The notes beneath the pieces were generated by a model that was given only the letters and a program-made list of their open reading frames with translations, searched no databases and was not told the DNA's origin. DNA of 64,000 nt from Nocardia vulneris (GTDB taxonomy: Bacteria > Actinomycetota > Actinomycetes > Mycobacteriales > Mycobacteriaceae): positions 62,001-126,000 of the forward strand of contig NZ_BDCI01000001.1 in assembly GCF_001613425.1 (NCBI RefSeq), read 5' to 3'. Below are positions 43,278-52,757 of the stretch, piece after piece. Each line of letters opens with the position of its first letter. Positions within the stretch are counted from its first letter, which is position 1. Made by a program: the position numbers and the translations under genes.

Positions 43278-44651
43278 TCAGGCGATGATGCGGAGCGGCT
43301 GCTCGAGCAGGTCCTTCAGGTGGGCGAGGAACTGGGCGGCGACCGCGCCGTCGATGGCGCGGTGATCGGCGGACAGGGTGACGCGCAGGATCTTGCGGGT
43401 CACCACCGCTGCGTCGGCGAGGCGCACTTCGTCGGCCGCCGCGCCGACCGCGAGGATCGCGGACTCCGGCGGATTGATGACGGCGGTGAACTGCTCGATC
43501 CCGAACATGCCGAGATTGGAGATGGTGAACGTGCCACCGGACATCTCGTCCGCGCGGAGCTTGCGCTCGCGTGCCCGGACGGCCTTGTCCCGGGTTTCGG
43601 CCGCCAGCTCGGAGACGCTCTTGCGATCCGCGTCGCGCAGCACCGGCACGAGCAGGCCGGCCGGCGTCGCCACCGCGACACCGAGATGAATCCCCTTGTG
43701 GCGCAGCAGCTTGTCGCCCGCGAAGCTGACATTGACCGCGGGATCCTTGCGCAGTGTGGTGGCGACCGCCTTGACCAGCAGGTCGTTGAGGCTGACCTTG
43801 CCCTCGCCCGCGGCCGCCAGCGTCGTGTTGAGCTGCGTGCGGAACGCGAGCAGGTCGGTCACGTCGATCGCGCTGGTCAGATAGATGTGCGGGGCCTGCT
43901 GCTTGCTCTCGGCGAGCCGGACCGCGGAGACCCGCTGGATGGTGGTGAGCGGGATCTCTTCGTAGTCCGTCGCCGGGACGGGCTGTGCGGCAACGACACT
44001 CGGTGCGGATGCGGCAGAGGCCGGTGCGGCGGGTGCCTCGGCCGCTGGGCTGGGCGCGGCGGCCGGACTGGGCGCGGCGGCAGGGCTGGGCGCCGCGGTG
44101 GTGCCGGCTGCGGCGATCTGGCGGTGCGCGGCTTCGACGTCCTGACGGGTGACTCGGCCGCCGGGGCCGGTGCCGACGACCGCGGCGAGATCGACCCCCA
44201 GTTCCCGCGCGATCTTGCGAGCCAGGGGAGAGGATTTCTTGCGCTCGTCCGGGCCGGCCGCGGGATCACTCTGCGCCGCAGGCTTTTCCTGGACCGGGTC
44301 GGCCGGACCGGTTTGCGCCGCGGCGGTCTCGGCTGGTTGTGCCGCCGCAGCCGAATCCGCCGGTGGTGCCACGGCCGCCGAATTCGCCGCTGGCGCAGCG
44401 GTTGCCGTAGTGCCGCTCCCGTCGCCGACGATCGCGATGGGCTCGCCGATCGGCACGCGCACGCCGGGCGCGGCGAGGATCTGCTCGAGCACGCCGTCCT
44501 CGTACGCCTCGAGCTCCATGAGCGCCTTGTCGGTTTCGATCTCCGCGACGACCTCGCCGCGGGTGATCGGCTCGCCGACCTGCTTGAGCCAGGCGGAGAC
44601 GACGCCGTCCTCCATCGTGTCGGAGAGCCGGGGCATGGTGATTTCGGGCAT
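43278..44651 (-). CDS. 2-oxoacid dehydrogenase E2 component (dihydrolipoyl acyltransferase)
   Basis: The 457-residue protein has one N-terminal lipoyl domain with Lys42 in ETDKALMELEAY. A long Ala/Pro-rich linker (about 80-215) is interrupted by an E1/E3-binding domain (SPLARKIARELGVDLAAVVGTGPGGRVTRQDVEAA). A C-terminal catalytic domain has DHRAIDGAVAAQFL with the active His. It transfers acyl groups from E1 to CoA. It is the last gene of the lpd-E1alpha-E1beta-E2 operon, starting 2 bases after the E1beta stop. The linker contains tandem short Ala-Pro-Ser repeats. It is probably a pyruvate or branched-chain complex; sequence alone does not decide. Confidence 0.93.
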   Translation of the reverse strand: MPEITMPRLSDTMEDGVVSAWLKQVGEPITRGEVVAEIETDKALMELEAYEDGVLEQILAAPGVRVPIGEPIAIVGDGSGTTATAAPAANSAAVAPPADSAAAAQPAETAAAQTGPADPVQEKPAAQSDPAAGPDERKKSSPLARKIARELGVDLAAVVGTGPGGRVTRQDVEAAHRQIAAAGTTAAPSPAAAPSPAAAPSPAAEAPAAPASAASAPSVVAAQPVPATDYEEIPLTTIQRVSAVRLAESKQQAPHIYLTSAIDVTDLLAFRTQLNTTLAAAGEGKVSLNDLLVKAVATTLRKDPAVNVSFAGDKLLRHKGIHLGVAVATPAGLLVPVLRDADRKSVSELAAETRDKAVRARERKLRADEMSGGTFTISNLGMFGIEQFTAVINPPESAILAVGAAADEVRLADAAVVTRKILRVTLSADHRAIDGAVAAQFLAHLKDLLEQPLRIIA

Positions 44652-44653
44652 GG

Positions 44654-45697
44654 TCAGGACCTCCGGCCAACGGCCGCAAGGGTTTCCACCGCGGCGGTGT
44701 AGAGCGAATCCGCGGACGGCAGGGCGAGCTTCTCCAGCGGTTTCGCGTAGGGGAGCGGAACTTCGGCCATCGCGACGCGACGAACCGGGGCATCGAGGTA
44801 GTCGAACGCGCCGTCGGAGATCGAGGCCGCGATCTCGGCGCCGATACCGTAGGTGAGCCAGTCGTCCTCGCCGACGACCGCGCAGCCGGTCTTGCGCACG
44901 GACGCGATCAGCGTCTCGCGGTCCAGCGGGCGCAGGCTGCGCAGGTCGATCACTTCGGCGGAAACTCCCTCGGCGGCAAGGCGTTCGGCGACCTGGGTGG
45001 CGACGGTGGCCATCCGGGAGTAGCCGATGAGCGTGATGTCGGTGCCTGCCCGGGTGATCGCGGCCTTGCCGATCTGCGCGGCCGGGAGGTCCACCGGCAC
45101 TTCGCCCTTGGTGTTGTAGAGCGACAGGTTCTCCAGGAACAGGACCGGATCGTCGTCCTCGATCGCGGCCTTGAGCAGTGCGCGGGCATCGGCGGGCGTG
45201 CTGGGCGCCACCACTTTCAAGCCGGGCACGAAGGCGTAGTACAGCTCGATGTTCTGCGAATGCGTCGCGCCGAGCTGCTGGCCGCCGCCGCCCGGCGTGC
45301 GGATGACCATCGGCACGCTGGTCTGCCCGCCGAACATGCCGTAGATCTTGGCGGCGTGGTTGACGATCTGGTCCAGCGCGAGCAGCGAGAAGTTGATCGT
45401 CATGATCTCCACCACCGGGCGCAGGCCCAGCATGGCGGCGCCGATCGCGGCGCCGACGAAACCTTCCTCGGCGATCGGAGTGTCGCGTACTCGCTTCTCG
45501 CCGAATTCGGCGAGCAGTCCGGCGGTGATCTTGTAGGAGCCTTCGAAGACGCCGATCTCTTCCCCGATCAGGAAGACGTCGTCGTCGCGGCGCATCTCCT
45601 CACGCAGGGTTTCGCGCAGCGCTTCGCGATAGGTCATGACAGGCGCTGGGGGATGGTTGCCGGCGGTGCTTGCGGAGCCGGCGGGGTGGGTAGACAC
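44654..45697 (-). CDS. 2-oxoacid dehydrogenase E1 component, beta subunit
   Basis: This 347-residue subunit has the E1beta signatures MTYREALRETLREEM, GEEIGVFEGSYKITAGL, TPIAEEGFVGAAIGAAMLGLRPVVE and LPYAKPLEKLALPS near the end. With the alpha subunit it forms the thiamin-diphosphate heterotetramer that decarboxylates the 2-oxoacid. Homology starts at about residue 20; an internal ATG at that point (MTYREAL) is a possible alternative start. Genes on both sides are 2-9 bases away. Confidence 0.93.
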   Translation of the reverse strand: MSTHPAGSASTAGNHPPAPVMTYREALRETLREEMRRDDDVFLIGEEIGVFEGSYKITAGLLAEFGEKRVRDTPIAEEGFVGAAIGAAMLGLRPVVEIMTINFSLLALDQIVNHAAKIYGMFGGQTSVPMVIRTPGGGGQQLGATHSQNIELYYAFVPGLKVVAPSTPADARALLKAAIEDDDPVLFLENLSLYNTKGEVPVDLPAAQIGKAAITRAGTDITLIGYSRMATVATQVAERLAAEGVSAEVIDLRSLRPLDRETLIASVRKTGCAVVGEDDWLTYGIGAEIAASISDGAFDYLDAPVRRVAMAEVPLPYAKPLEKLALPSADSLYTAAVETLAAVGRRS

Positions 45698-45706
45698 AGT
45701 TGGTCC

Positions 45707-46798
45707 TCAGGCGGTGAAGAGCGGGTCGGCGGGCAGACGGCGGGAGTCGCTCGGGACCGGCGTGGCGTAGTTGTAGTCGAACAGGCTCGACGGGTCCGGG
45801 TGCGGGCTGGCGTCGGCGAATTCCACGGCGGCGACCACGCTTTCGGTCACCTCCCGTTCGATCTCGGCCAGCGACTGATCCGTGAGCACGTCGGCGGCGA
45901 GCAATCGGTGCTGCCACAGCGCGATCGGATCGTGCTCGCGCGCCGTGGCCACCGCTTCGGTGCTGCGGTATTTGGCCGGGTCGACCACCGAGTGGCCCTT
46001 GAGCCGGTAGCTGACCGCCTCGAGCAGCGCCGGTTTCCCTTCGCGCCGTGCGGCTTCGATGAGTTCGCTCGCCATATCGCGCACGGCGAGCACGTCGGTG
46101 CCGTCCACTCGCTCGCCGCGCATGCGGTAGGCGGCGGCCCGCTTCCACAGATCCGGCTCGGCCGAGGAGTTCTCGACCGTGGTGCCCATGCCGGTCTGGT
46201 TGTTGATCACCAGGAAGACCACCGGGAGCCGCCACAGGGCGGCGATATTCAGCGATTCGTGGAACGCGCCGATATTGGTGGTGCCCTCACCCATCTGGCA
46301 CACCACCACGTCGTCCCCGCCGCGGTAATCGATGGCCAGTGCCGCGCCGATGGCGAGCGGAACCTGGCCGCCCACAATGGCGTAGCCGCCCAGCAGCCGG
46401 GTCGCGGTGTCGTACATGTGCATCGAGCCGCCCCAGCCTTTGGAGGTGCCGGTGGCGCGGCCGTACAGCTCGGCCATCACCCGGCCCGGCTCGATGCCTT
46501 TGGCCAGCGCGTAGCCGTGCTCGCGATAGTTGGTGAACAGGTAGTCGGTGGGCCGCATCGCGGCGCCGAGGCCGACCACGGTGGCTTCCTCGCCGAGGTT
46601 CAGGTGGCAGTAGCCGCCGATCTTGGCTTGCTGGTAGCTCTGTGCGGTGCGCTCTTCGAAGCGCCGCACGAACAGCATGTCGCGGAACAGGCCGCGCAGA
46701 ACCGCGGGATCCTCGGTGGCGAAAGGGGATTCGGCGGTGACCGGTGCGGGCTTGGTGGCCCGCCGGGTGGTCTTGCGCGGAGCGCTCGTGGTGGTCAT
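45707..46798 (-). CDS. 2-oxoacid dehydrogenase E1 component, alpha subunit
   Basis: The 363-residue protein carries the thiamin-diphosphate motif from GDDVVVCQMGEGTTNIGAFHESLNIAALWRLPVVFLVINN (GEG to NN) and the phosphorylation-loop-like YRLKGHSVVDPAKYRS. It also has NYREHGYALAKGIEPGRVMAELYGRATG. This is the E1alpha of pyruvate/acetoin/branched-chain complexes. The first 22 residues are basic and variable. It is translated 9 bases after the lpd stop, and E1beta follows by 9 bases. Confidence 0.93.
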   Translation of the reverse strand: MTTTSAPRKTTRRATKPAPVTAESPFATEDPAVLRGLFRDMLFVRRFEERTAQSYQQAKIGGYCHLNLGEEATVVGLGAAMRPTDYLFTNYREHGYALAKGIEPGRVMAELYGRATGTSKGWGGSMHMYDTATRLLGGYAIVGGQVPLAIGAALAIDYRGGDDVVVCQMGEGTTNIGAFHESLNIAALWRLPVVFLVINNQTGMGTTVENSSAEPDLWKRAAAYRMRGERVDGTDVLAVRDMASELIEAARREGKPALLEAVSYRLKGHSVVDPAKYRSTEAVATAREHDPIALWQHRLLAADVLTDQSLAEIEREVTESVVAAVEFADASPHPDPSSLFDYNYATPVPSDSRRLPADPLFTA

Positions 46799-46807
46799 CT
46801 GCGGCTC

Positions 46808-48256
46808 CTAACGCTTACGCGGCGCGATGTGCACCGGCAGTCCGAGCCCGGCCAGCGCCGTCTCCATGCCGATCTCGCCGAGGGTGGGGTGGGCGTGAAT
46901 GGTGTCGGCCAGCTCGTCGAGCGTCGCCTCCAGGTAGATGGCCAGCGCGCCCTCGGTGATCAGGTCGCTGGCCGACGGGCCGATGATGTGCACGCCGAGC
47001 ACTTCCCGATGTTGTTGCCCGGCAACGATCTTCATGATGCCCTCGGTCTCGCCGAAGGTCTTCGCCCGGCCCAGCGCCGCGAACGGGAACTTGGCGGTGA
47101 TCACCTCGTGACCGGCCGCCCGCGCGGCCGCCTCGGTCAGCCCGACGCTCGCGATCTCCGGATGGGTGAAGGTCGCGGCCGGGATCACCGTGTAGTCGAT
47201 GTGCGCGTCGTGTCCGGCGATCACGTCGGCCGCGGTGAGGCCCTGATGCGAGGCGACATGGGCGAGCAGTGCCCGGCCGGTGACATCGCCGATGGCGTAG
47301 ACGTGCTCGACCCCGGTCCGCAGCTGATCGTCGACCTCGATGAAACCCCGGGCGTCCGTGCCGATTCCGGCCACGTCCAGCCCCAGCTCCGCGGTGTTGG
47401 GCCGGCGGCCGACCCCGACCAGCACGACGTCGGCGGGGATGTCCTGGGGCTTGGGTCCGGCGACCGAGACCAGCAGGCCGTCGTCCTGGGCGATGGCGGT
47501 GACGGTGGCCCCGGTCAGCACGGTGATGCCGCGTTTGCGGAAGGAGCGGCCGAGCGCGTCGCCGATCTCCTTGTCCTCCAACGGAACCAGGCGATCCTGC
47601 AGTTCCACCACGGTGACCTGGCTGCCGAACGTGGCGAACAGGCTGGCCCATTCCGCGCCGACCGCACTGCCGCCGATCACCACCAGGCGCCGCGGCACCT
47701 CGGTGAGCCCGAACGCGCCGTCGGAGGTGACGACACCGGGCAGGTCGGCGCCGGGAATCGGTAGCAGCGCGGGCACCGAACCGGTCGCGACGATCACGTC
47801 CTGCGCGCTGACCTGCCGTACCGGCGCACCCGGCGCGGCGGCGTAGCGGGGGCCGCCCTCGAAGATGGGCGACGCGCCGGTCTCGTGCACCTCGACCGTG
47901 GTCGGCCCGACGAACCGGGCGTGACCCTCGATCACCGTGACGCCGTTGGCCTTCAGCAGGCCGGCGACGCCGTCGGTGAGTTCCTTGACGACCCCGTCCT
48001 TGCGCTGCCGCACGGCGGCGAAGTCGAAGCGCACATTGTCGGCGTAGACGCCGAATTCCGCTGCGGCGGTAAGGGTGTGGAAGACCTCGGCGGAGCGCAG
48101 CATCGCCTTGGTCGGGATGCAACCCCAGTTCAGGCAGACGCCGCCCGGGCGTTCCTTCTCCACCAAGCCGACCCGGAGTCCGCGCTGCGCGCCCCGGATG
48201 GCGGCCACGTAGCCGCCCGGTCCGCCGCCGATCACCAGTAGATCGAATTCCGGCAC
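46808..48256 (-). CDS. lpd: Dihydrolipoamide dehydrogenase (E3)
   Basis: The 482-residue flavoprotein reoxidises the lipoyl arm of E2 with NAD. It shows FAD-binding GGGPGGYVAA, redox-active Cys41/Cys46 in GGVCLNWGCIPTK, the NAD-binding VVIGGSAVGAEWASLFATFG and the C-terminal HAHPTLGE with the catalytic His. The start is GTG 48256 with GAGGAGC about eight bases upstream. It is the first gene of the operon; the 155-bp gap before the PucR gene holds the promoter region, including a small ATTGC-CCAA-GCAAT dyad at 48337-48350. Confidence 0.95.
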   Translation of the reverse strand: MPEFDLLVIGGGPGGYVAAIRGAQRGLRVGLVEKERPGGVCLNWGCIPTKAMLRSAEVFHTLTAAAEFGVYADNVRFDFAAVRQRKDGVVKELTDGVAGLLKANGVTVIEGHARFVGPTTVEVHETGASPIFEGGPRYAAAPGAPVRQVSAQDVIVATGSVPALLPIPGADLPGVVTSDGAFGLTEVPRRLVVIGGSAVGAEWASLFATFGSQVTVVELQDRLVPLEDKEIGDALGRSFRKRGITVLTGATVTAIAQDDGLLVSVAGPKPQDIPADVVLVGVGRRPNTAELGLDVAGIGTDARGFIEVDDQLRTGVEHVYAIGDVTGRALLAHVASHQGLTAADVIAGHDAHIDYTVIPAATFTHPEIASVGLTEAAARAAGHEVITAKFPFAALGRAKTFGETEGIMKIVAGQQHREVLGVHIIGPSASDLITEGALAIYLEATLDELADTIHAHPTLGEIGMETALAGLGLPVHIAPRKR

Positions 48257-48411
48257 TCGTGGTGCTCCTCATCTCGACGATTAGCGACCCGGCCGGGTTG
48301 TGGCGTGGGTCGTTCTGTCGAGTCTTGTGGGCCGCGATTGCCCAAGCAATTTGCCGCAAGCCCAGAAATCAGGCCGTGAAAATGGGCGCTGCGCACAATC
48401 GGCGCGGGCGC

Positions 48412-49608
48412 TCAGTCCGCTCCGGCCGCACCCAGCTCGACGGCGGCCAGCGCGAGCGACAGCTCCAGGTAGGCGCGCCGGCCCTCGAGCGGGCGGCCCA
48501 GCAGCGTGGCGATGCGGTGCAGCCGGTTGATGACGGTGTTGCGGTGGCAGTGCAGCAGCGGCGCGGCATTGGCGGCGGAACAGTTCTCGGCCAGCCAGGT
48601 GGTCAGGGTCTCCAGCAGGACCGCGCGTTCGCGCTCGGGGAGGGCGAGCACCGGCCCGAGGGTGCGCGTGACCAGCAGTTCGGTGAGGTCCGGGGAACGC
48701 AGCAGCAGCGCCTCGGGATAGCGCTCCTCGAGCAGTACCAAACCTTCTGCGTCCGTAGGCAATGTCTCCAACGCGAGCATTGCCAGCGCGTGCGCGGTAT
48801 CGATCTGGGCTAACCCCGGCACCGGTGGCGAGGCCGCGGCCCCGCCGCGGACCCGCGGCCGGATCTGTTGCAGCACAGCGGAACTGTCGTGCCGTTCGAG
48901 TGAAACCAGGCCGACCGTGGCGTCCACTCGATCGTGCCACACCGAGCGAATACCCAACGCCGCCAACGCAGTCTCGGTGCCGAGCCGGACGGCCGGGCGG
49001 GTGCCGCGCACCGCCACCACAAGAAACGCGCCGTGCGCGGGCAGGTTCAGTTCGCGGGCGGCGCGCGCGGCGAAGGTCGCGTCGTGCGCGCGCCCGGCCA
49101 GCAGATCCTCGATCAGCCCGTGCCTGCGGCGCTCGTCCCGGCGTACCTGCTCGAGTTCGGTATTGCGGTAGGAGGTGACCAGCGCCGAGGACATGCCGTC
49201 GATCACCGACCAGGTCGCCGCGCCGATCTCGCGGAACTCGCCCGGCGCCAGGTCGCCGGCGCGGTCGAGCAGCGCCTCCCAGACGATCTGGCCGCCGAGC
49301 CGGAACGTCCGCAGCATCACCTCGAGCGGCACGCCTTGCGCCGCGCGGTTGCGGCCGATGGCGGCGGCGACGTCGTCGCGGTCCGGCACGGTGACGTCGC
49401 CGGCGAGCAGGTCCAGCACCCGGGTGAGATAGCTGCGGCAGCCATTACGCAGATCCTCGCGGCTGACGGGCGAGTAATCCGTCCATTCGGGGATATCGGT
49501 GAAGATCGCCGCCATCAGCCGCCGGGTCAGCACCGGAACCTCGGTCCGGCACACCGCCGCCAGTCGCCGGATGCCCGGCGTCGGACCGGTGTGCTTGGGT
49601 GCTGCCAT
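48412..49608 (-). CDS. PucR-family transcriptional regulator
   Basis: The protein (398 residues) has an N-terminal helical sensor-like region (about 1-160), a central GGDEF-like degenerate domain with FLVVAVRGTRPAVR, and the C-terminal PucR helix-turn-helix LTTWLAENCSAANAAPLLHCHRNTVINRLHRI. This fits the CdaR/PucR group. It is upstream of and co-directional with the lpd operon and may control it, or control distant genes. The ATG at 49608 was chosen where homology begins. Confidence 0.87.
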   Translation of the reverse strand: MAAPKHTGPTPGIRRLAAVCRTEVPVLTRRLMAAIFTDIPEWTDYSPVSREDLRNGCRSYLTRVLDLLAGDVTVPDRDDVAAAIGRNRAAQGVPLEVMLRTFRLGGQIVWEALLDRAGDLAPGEFREIGAATWSVIDGMSSALVTSYRNTELEQVRRDERRRHGLIEDLLAGRAHDATFAARAARELNLPAHGAFLVVAVRGTRPAVRLGTETALAALGIRSVWHDRVDATVGLVSLERHDSSAVLQQIRPRVRGGAAASPPVPGLAQIDTAHALAMLALETLPTDAEGLVLLEERYPEALLLRSPDLTELLVTRTLGPVLALPERERAVLLETLTTWLAENCSAANAAPLLHCHRNTVINRLHRIATLLGRPLEGRRAYLELSLALAAVELGAAGAD

Positions 49609-49663
49609 AGGCGTAGACGCTACGCCGCCGGTTATGGGTACTTTCCGGGCGCACGGCAGCGAG

Positions 49664-49786
49664 TCACCAGGTGCTGTGGTGCGGCACGCCGTGGTAGAGG
49701 GCGGTCTCGGCCCAGAGCCACGCGGCGACCGGTCCCGTGAAAACGGTCGCGAGGATGGGCAGGCGGTGGAAACGGACGATAGCCAT
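49664..49786 (-). CDS. Possible 40-residue single-pass membrane protein
   Basis: The frame reads MAIVRFHRLPILATVFTGPV and continues through a hydrophobic segment to a histidine-rich end, HGVPHHSTW. One membrane span is likely. It lies in the 309-bp gap between the PucR and LuxR genes, which otherwise shows no gene. The ribosome binding site is weak (GAAG). It might be a small conserved membrane protein, but I do not recognise it. Confidence 0.35.
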   Translation of the reverse strand: MAIVRFHRLPILATVFTGPVAAWLWAETALYHGVPHHSTW

Positions 49787-49917
49787 GCTTCGACGGTGGC
49801 TGTCGCGGCGGTGGCGCCGAATCGGCCGGGTGACGCTGCCGGTGACGTAATTCCGGTTCGGTAAGGTCGCGGGCGGGCCGTAGATCGACGCGGACCTGGC
49901 GAAAGGGGTACCGCGGC

Positions 49918-52629
49918 ATGCCGATGTTCGGCCGGGACACCGAGCTGAAGGCGCTGCGCGCACTCGTGGACGGGCCCGGTGAACAGTCCGGCGTCCTGGT
50001 CGAGGGGGAGCCCGGCATCGGGAAGTCGGCCCTGGTCGAGGCGGCGGTCGCCGCCGCGGCCGTGGCGGGGCTGCGGGTGCTGCGCACCGCAGGAGCCGAA
50101 GCCGAGGTGAACTCGGCGTACGCCGGGCTGCAACGTCTGCTGTACCCCCTGCGCAGCGGCTTCGGTGAACTACCGGCACCGCAGTCCGCGGCGCTGGCGA
50201 GCGCGCTCGGGATGTCGGATGCCGCGGATGCGCCGAACGGCTATCTGGTCGGGCTGGCCGCGTTGACGCTGCTGGCGGATGCGGCCGCCGATCGTCCGCT
50301 GCTGATCATCGCCGAGGACGTGCACTGGCTCGATCCGGCCAGCGCCGAGGTGCTCGCGTTCCTCGCGCGCCGGATCGAGGCCGAGCCGCTCGCCCTCGTC
50401 GTGACCTCGCGCGAGGGCCGCACCCCGCTCGCCGACGCGGGGCTGACTGCGCTGCGGCTCGGTGGTTTGGCCGACGACGACGCCGCGGCACTGCTGGACA
50501 CCGCCGCACCGGACCTGGCCGCGCCGGTCCGCCGCCGAGTCCTGGCCGCGGCACAGGGTAATCCGCTCGCGCTGAGCGAACTGGCCACGGCGACAGTGGA
50601 TCTCACGGGACCTATGCCCGTGACGGAACGCCTCGGGCGGGCGTTCTCGGCACGAAGTGCCGTGCTGCCGCCCGAGAGCAGGTCCGCGTTGCTCGTCGCG
50701 GCGCTCAACGACAGCGACTCGATCGCCGAAATACTGGCCGCGGTAAGCATTCTGGCGGGGGCCCCGGCCGACCCCGATATCCTCGCGCCCGCGCAGACCG
50801 CCGGACTCATCGACATGGATTCCGGCACGGTGACGTTCCGGCATCCGCTGCAACGGTCGGCGGTTGCCGCCGGGGCATCGGCGCAGGAACGCCGCCGTGC
50901 CCACCTGGCCCTGGCCGAGGTGCTCGACGCCGCGCCGGACCGGCGGATATGGCATCGAGCGGCGGGCACGCTCGGCCCCGACGAGCGCCTCGCCGTCGAG
51001 CTGGAGACCGCCGCCGAGCAGGCCCGGCACCGCGCCGGCGCGGTCGCCGCGCTGGAACGTGCCGCGGCACTGAGCGATACCCCCGAAGGGCGGGCGGACC
51101 GGCTGTTGCGGGCCGCCGAAGCGGCGGTCGATGCCGGTCGCCGCGATACCGCCGAACGACTGGTCGCGGCGGCCCGCACGCTGCCGCTGACGCCGCGCCA
51201 TCAGGTCACGGCCACCTGGCTGCTCAGCGGCTTCGACGACGGGGTACGCGAAAGTCCCGCGCGTATCGGCGAATTGGCGGCACTCGCCGCTGCTGTCGCC
51301 GCTGACGGGTACACCGATGCCGCCTTGCGGATTCTGTGGGGCGCGGCGATGCGGTGCTTCTGGGTCGAGCCGGGCCCCGAGACCCGCCGCGCCTTGCTCG
51401 CGGTCGCGGATGCGCTGCCGATTCCGGACGAGGATCCGCGCATGGTCGCGATCAACGCGTACGTGGCGCCGTTCGATCGCGGCGCAGCGGTCATCGAGCG
51501 GCTGCGGCGGCTGGCCGCGCAGGCGGGCCGGGATCCGGAGGTGGACCGGTTTCTCGGTAGTGCCGCGCTGCAGGTGGGCGCGTTCGACCTGGCCGCCCGG
51601 TTCGCGGCGGCCGCCGCACCCGGCCTGCGGGACGCGGGGCAGTTGGGTCTGCTCCCGCGCGCGCTGACCGTGCAGTCCTGGAGCCTGACCCGGCTGGGTG
51701 ATCTCGCGGCGGCGGCCCCGGTCGCCGCGGAGGCCGTGGAGCTGGCGCGGGAAACCGGCCAGCCGTTCATGCACGGCCTGGCCACCGCGGTGCAGGCCGA
51801 GATCGCCGCCCTGCGTGGGGATTATCCGCAGGCGGCGGCACTGGTGGCGGACGCGGAGCGGATCGGGCTCGCCGCGGGCGCGCGTCCCGTGCTGGCCACC
51901 GTGCAGCTCACCCGCGGGCTCATCGCTTTCGGCACGGGCCGATTCGACGACGCGTGCGCCGACCTGCTCCGGCTGCACGACCCGCGCGACCCGGCGCACG
52001 CGCCGTTCCTGCGCGCGTACTTCCTGACCGAGCTGGCCGAGGCGGCGGTGCGGGCGGGGCAAGCCGAGGTGGTGCACGCACTGACCCGCGAGCTGGCACC
52101 GGTTGCGGCGATGACGCCCTCGCCTGCGTTGGCGATCGGAATGCGTTACGCGCAAGCGGTATTCGCCACCGCGGCGGTCGAGGAGCGGTTCGCGGCGGCG
52201 CTGTCGGCGGATCTCACCGGCTGGCCGGCCGAGCGGGGCCGGGTGCATCTGGCGTTCGGCGAATGGCTGCGGCGGCAGCGCCGGATCGTCGAGTCGCGCA
52301 CCCAGTTGCGGACGGCCCGTGACATTTTCGACGCGCTGGGCTTCGCCGCGTGGAGCGAACGGGCGCGGGTGGAACTGCGCGGCGCCGGTGAAGCGAGTCC
52401 GGACCGCAGTCCGGCGGCCCGGGAACGGCTGACGCCACACGAGCTGAGCATCGCCCAATTGGCGGCGCAGGGGCTGACCAACCGGGAGATCGGGCAGCGG
52501 CTGTTCCTCTCGCATCGCACGGTCAGCACGCATCTGCATCGCATCTTCCCGAAGCTCGGCATCAGCGCACGCGGTGATCTCGCCGCACTGCTCCCGGCCC
52601 TGAACGACACGACGCCCCGCCTGCGGTGA
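49918..52629 (+). CDS. LuxR-family transcriptional regulator with AAA ATPase domain (LAL type)
   Basis: The 903-residue protein has an N-terminal STAND/AAA ATPase with Walker A GEPGIGKS (30-37), Walker B LLIIAEDVHWLDPASAE and sensor regions. A long helical repeat region (about 330-820) follows, and then a C-terminal LuxR helix-turn-helix LTPHELSIAQLAAQGLTNREIGQRLFLSHRTVSTHLHRIFPKLGI. Such large ATP-binding LuxR regulators often activate secondary-metabolite or catabolic genes. The ATG at 49918 has AAGGGG about nine bases upstream. The target is unknown; the exported hydrolase gene follows by 128 bp. Confidence 0.9.
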   Translation: MPMFGRDTELKALRALVDGPGEQSGVLVEGEPGIGKSALVEAAVAAAAVAGLRVLRTAGAEAEVNSAYAGLQRLLYPLRSGFGELPAPQSAALASALGMSDAADAPNGYLVGLAALTLLADAAADRPLLIIAEDVHWLDPASAEVLAFLARRIEAEPLALVVTSREGRTPLADAGLTALRLGGLADDDAAALLDTAAPDLAAPVRRRVLAAAQGNPLALSELATATVDLTGPMPVTERLGRAFSARSAVLPPESRSALLVAALNDSDSIAEILAAVSILAGAPADPDILAPAQTAGLIDMDSGTVTFRHPLQRSAVAAGASAQERRRAHLALAEVLDAAPDRRIWHRAAGTLGPDERLAVELETAAEQARHRAGAVAALERAAALSDTPEGRADRLLRAAEAAVDAGRRDTAERLVAAARTLPLTPRHQVTATWLLSGFDDGVRESPARIGELAALAAAVAADGYTDAALRILWGAAMRCFWVEPGPETRRALLAVADALPIPDEDPRMVAINAYVAPFDRGAAVIERLRRLAAQAGRDPEVDRFLGSAALQVGAFDLAARFAAAAAPGLRDAGQLGLLPRALTVQSWSLTRLGDLAAAAPVAAEAVELARETGQPFMHGLATAVQAEIAALRGDYPQAAALVADAERIGLAAGARPVLATVQLTRGLIAFGTGRFDDACADLLRLHDPRDPAHAPFLRAYFLTELAEAAVRAGQAEVVHALTRELAPVAAMTPSPALAIGMRYAQAVFATAAVEERFAAALSADLTGWPAERGRVHLAFGEWLRRQRRIVESRTQLRTARDIFDALGFAAWSERARVELRGAGEASPDRSPAARERLTPHELSIAQLAAQGLTNREIGQRLFLSHRTVSTHLHRIFPKLGISARGDLAALLPALNDTTPRLR

Positions 52630-52757
52630 CCGACATCGATTACGTCATCTGGCGCTCGCCGCCGCACCGACGCCCTGCCTAACGTCGGCGATGCGGACGG
52701 CGCCCGGGTGTAGGCCCTGGTCCCGACCGCGTACCGGACCAGGGACGAGGAGCTCAG

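Noticed and set aside
44020..44110. Short repeats in the E2 gene as a CRISPR or satellite
   Set aside because: They encode the Ala/Pro-rich flexible linker expected in E2 proteins.
45260..47764. Long plus-strand open frame of about 834 codons
   Set aside because: It is antisense to the E1 beta, E1 alpha and lpd genes and has no recognisable motif.
50170..52539. Long minus-strand open frame of about 789 codons
   Set aside because: It lies opposite the LuxR-type regulator, whose ATPase and DNA-binding motifs are clear; the antisense product has no domain.
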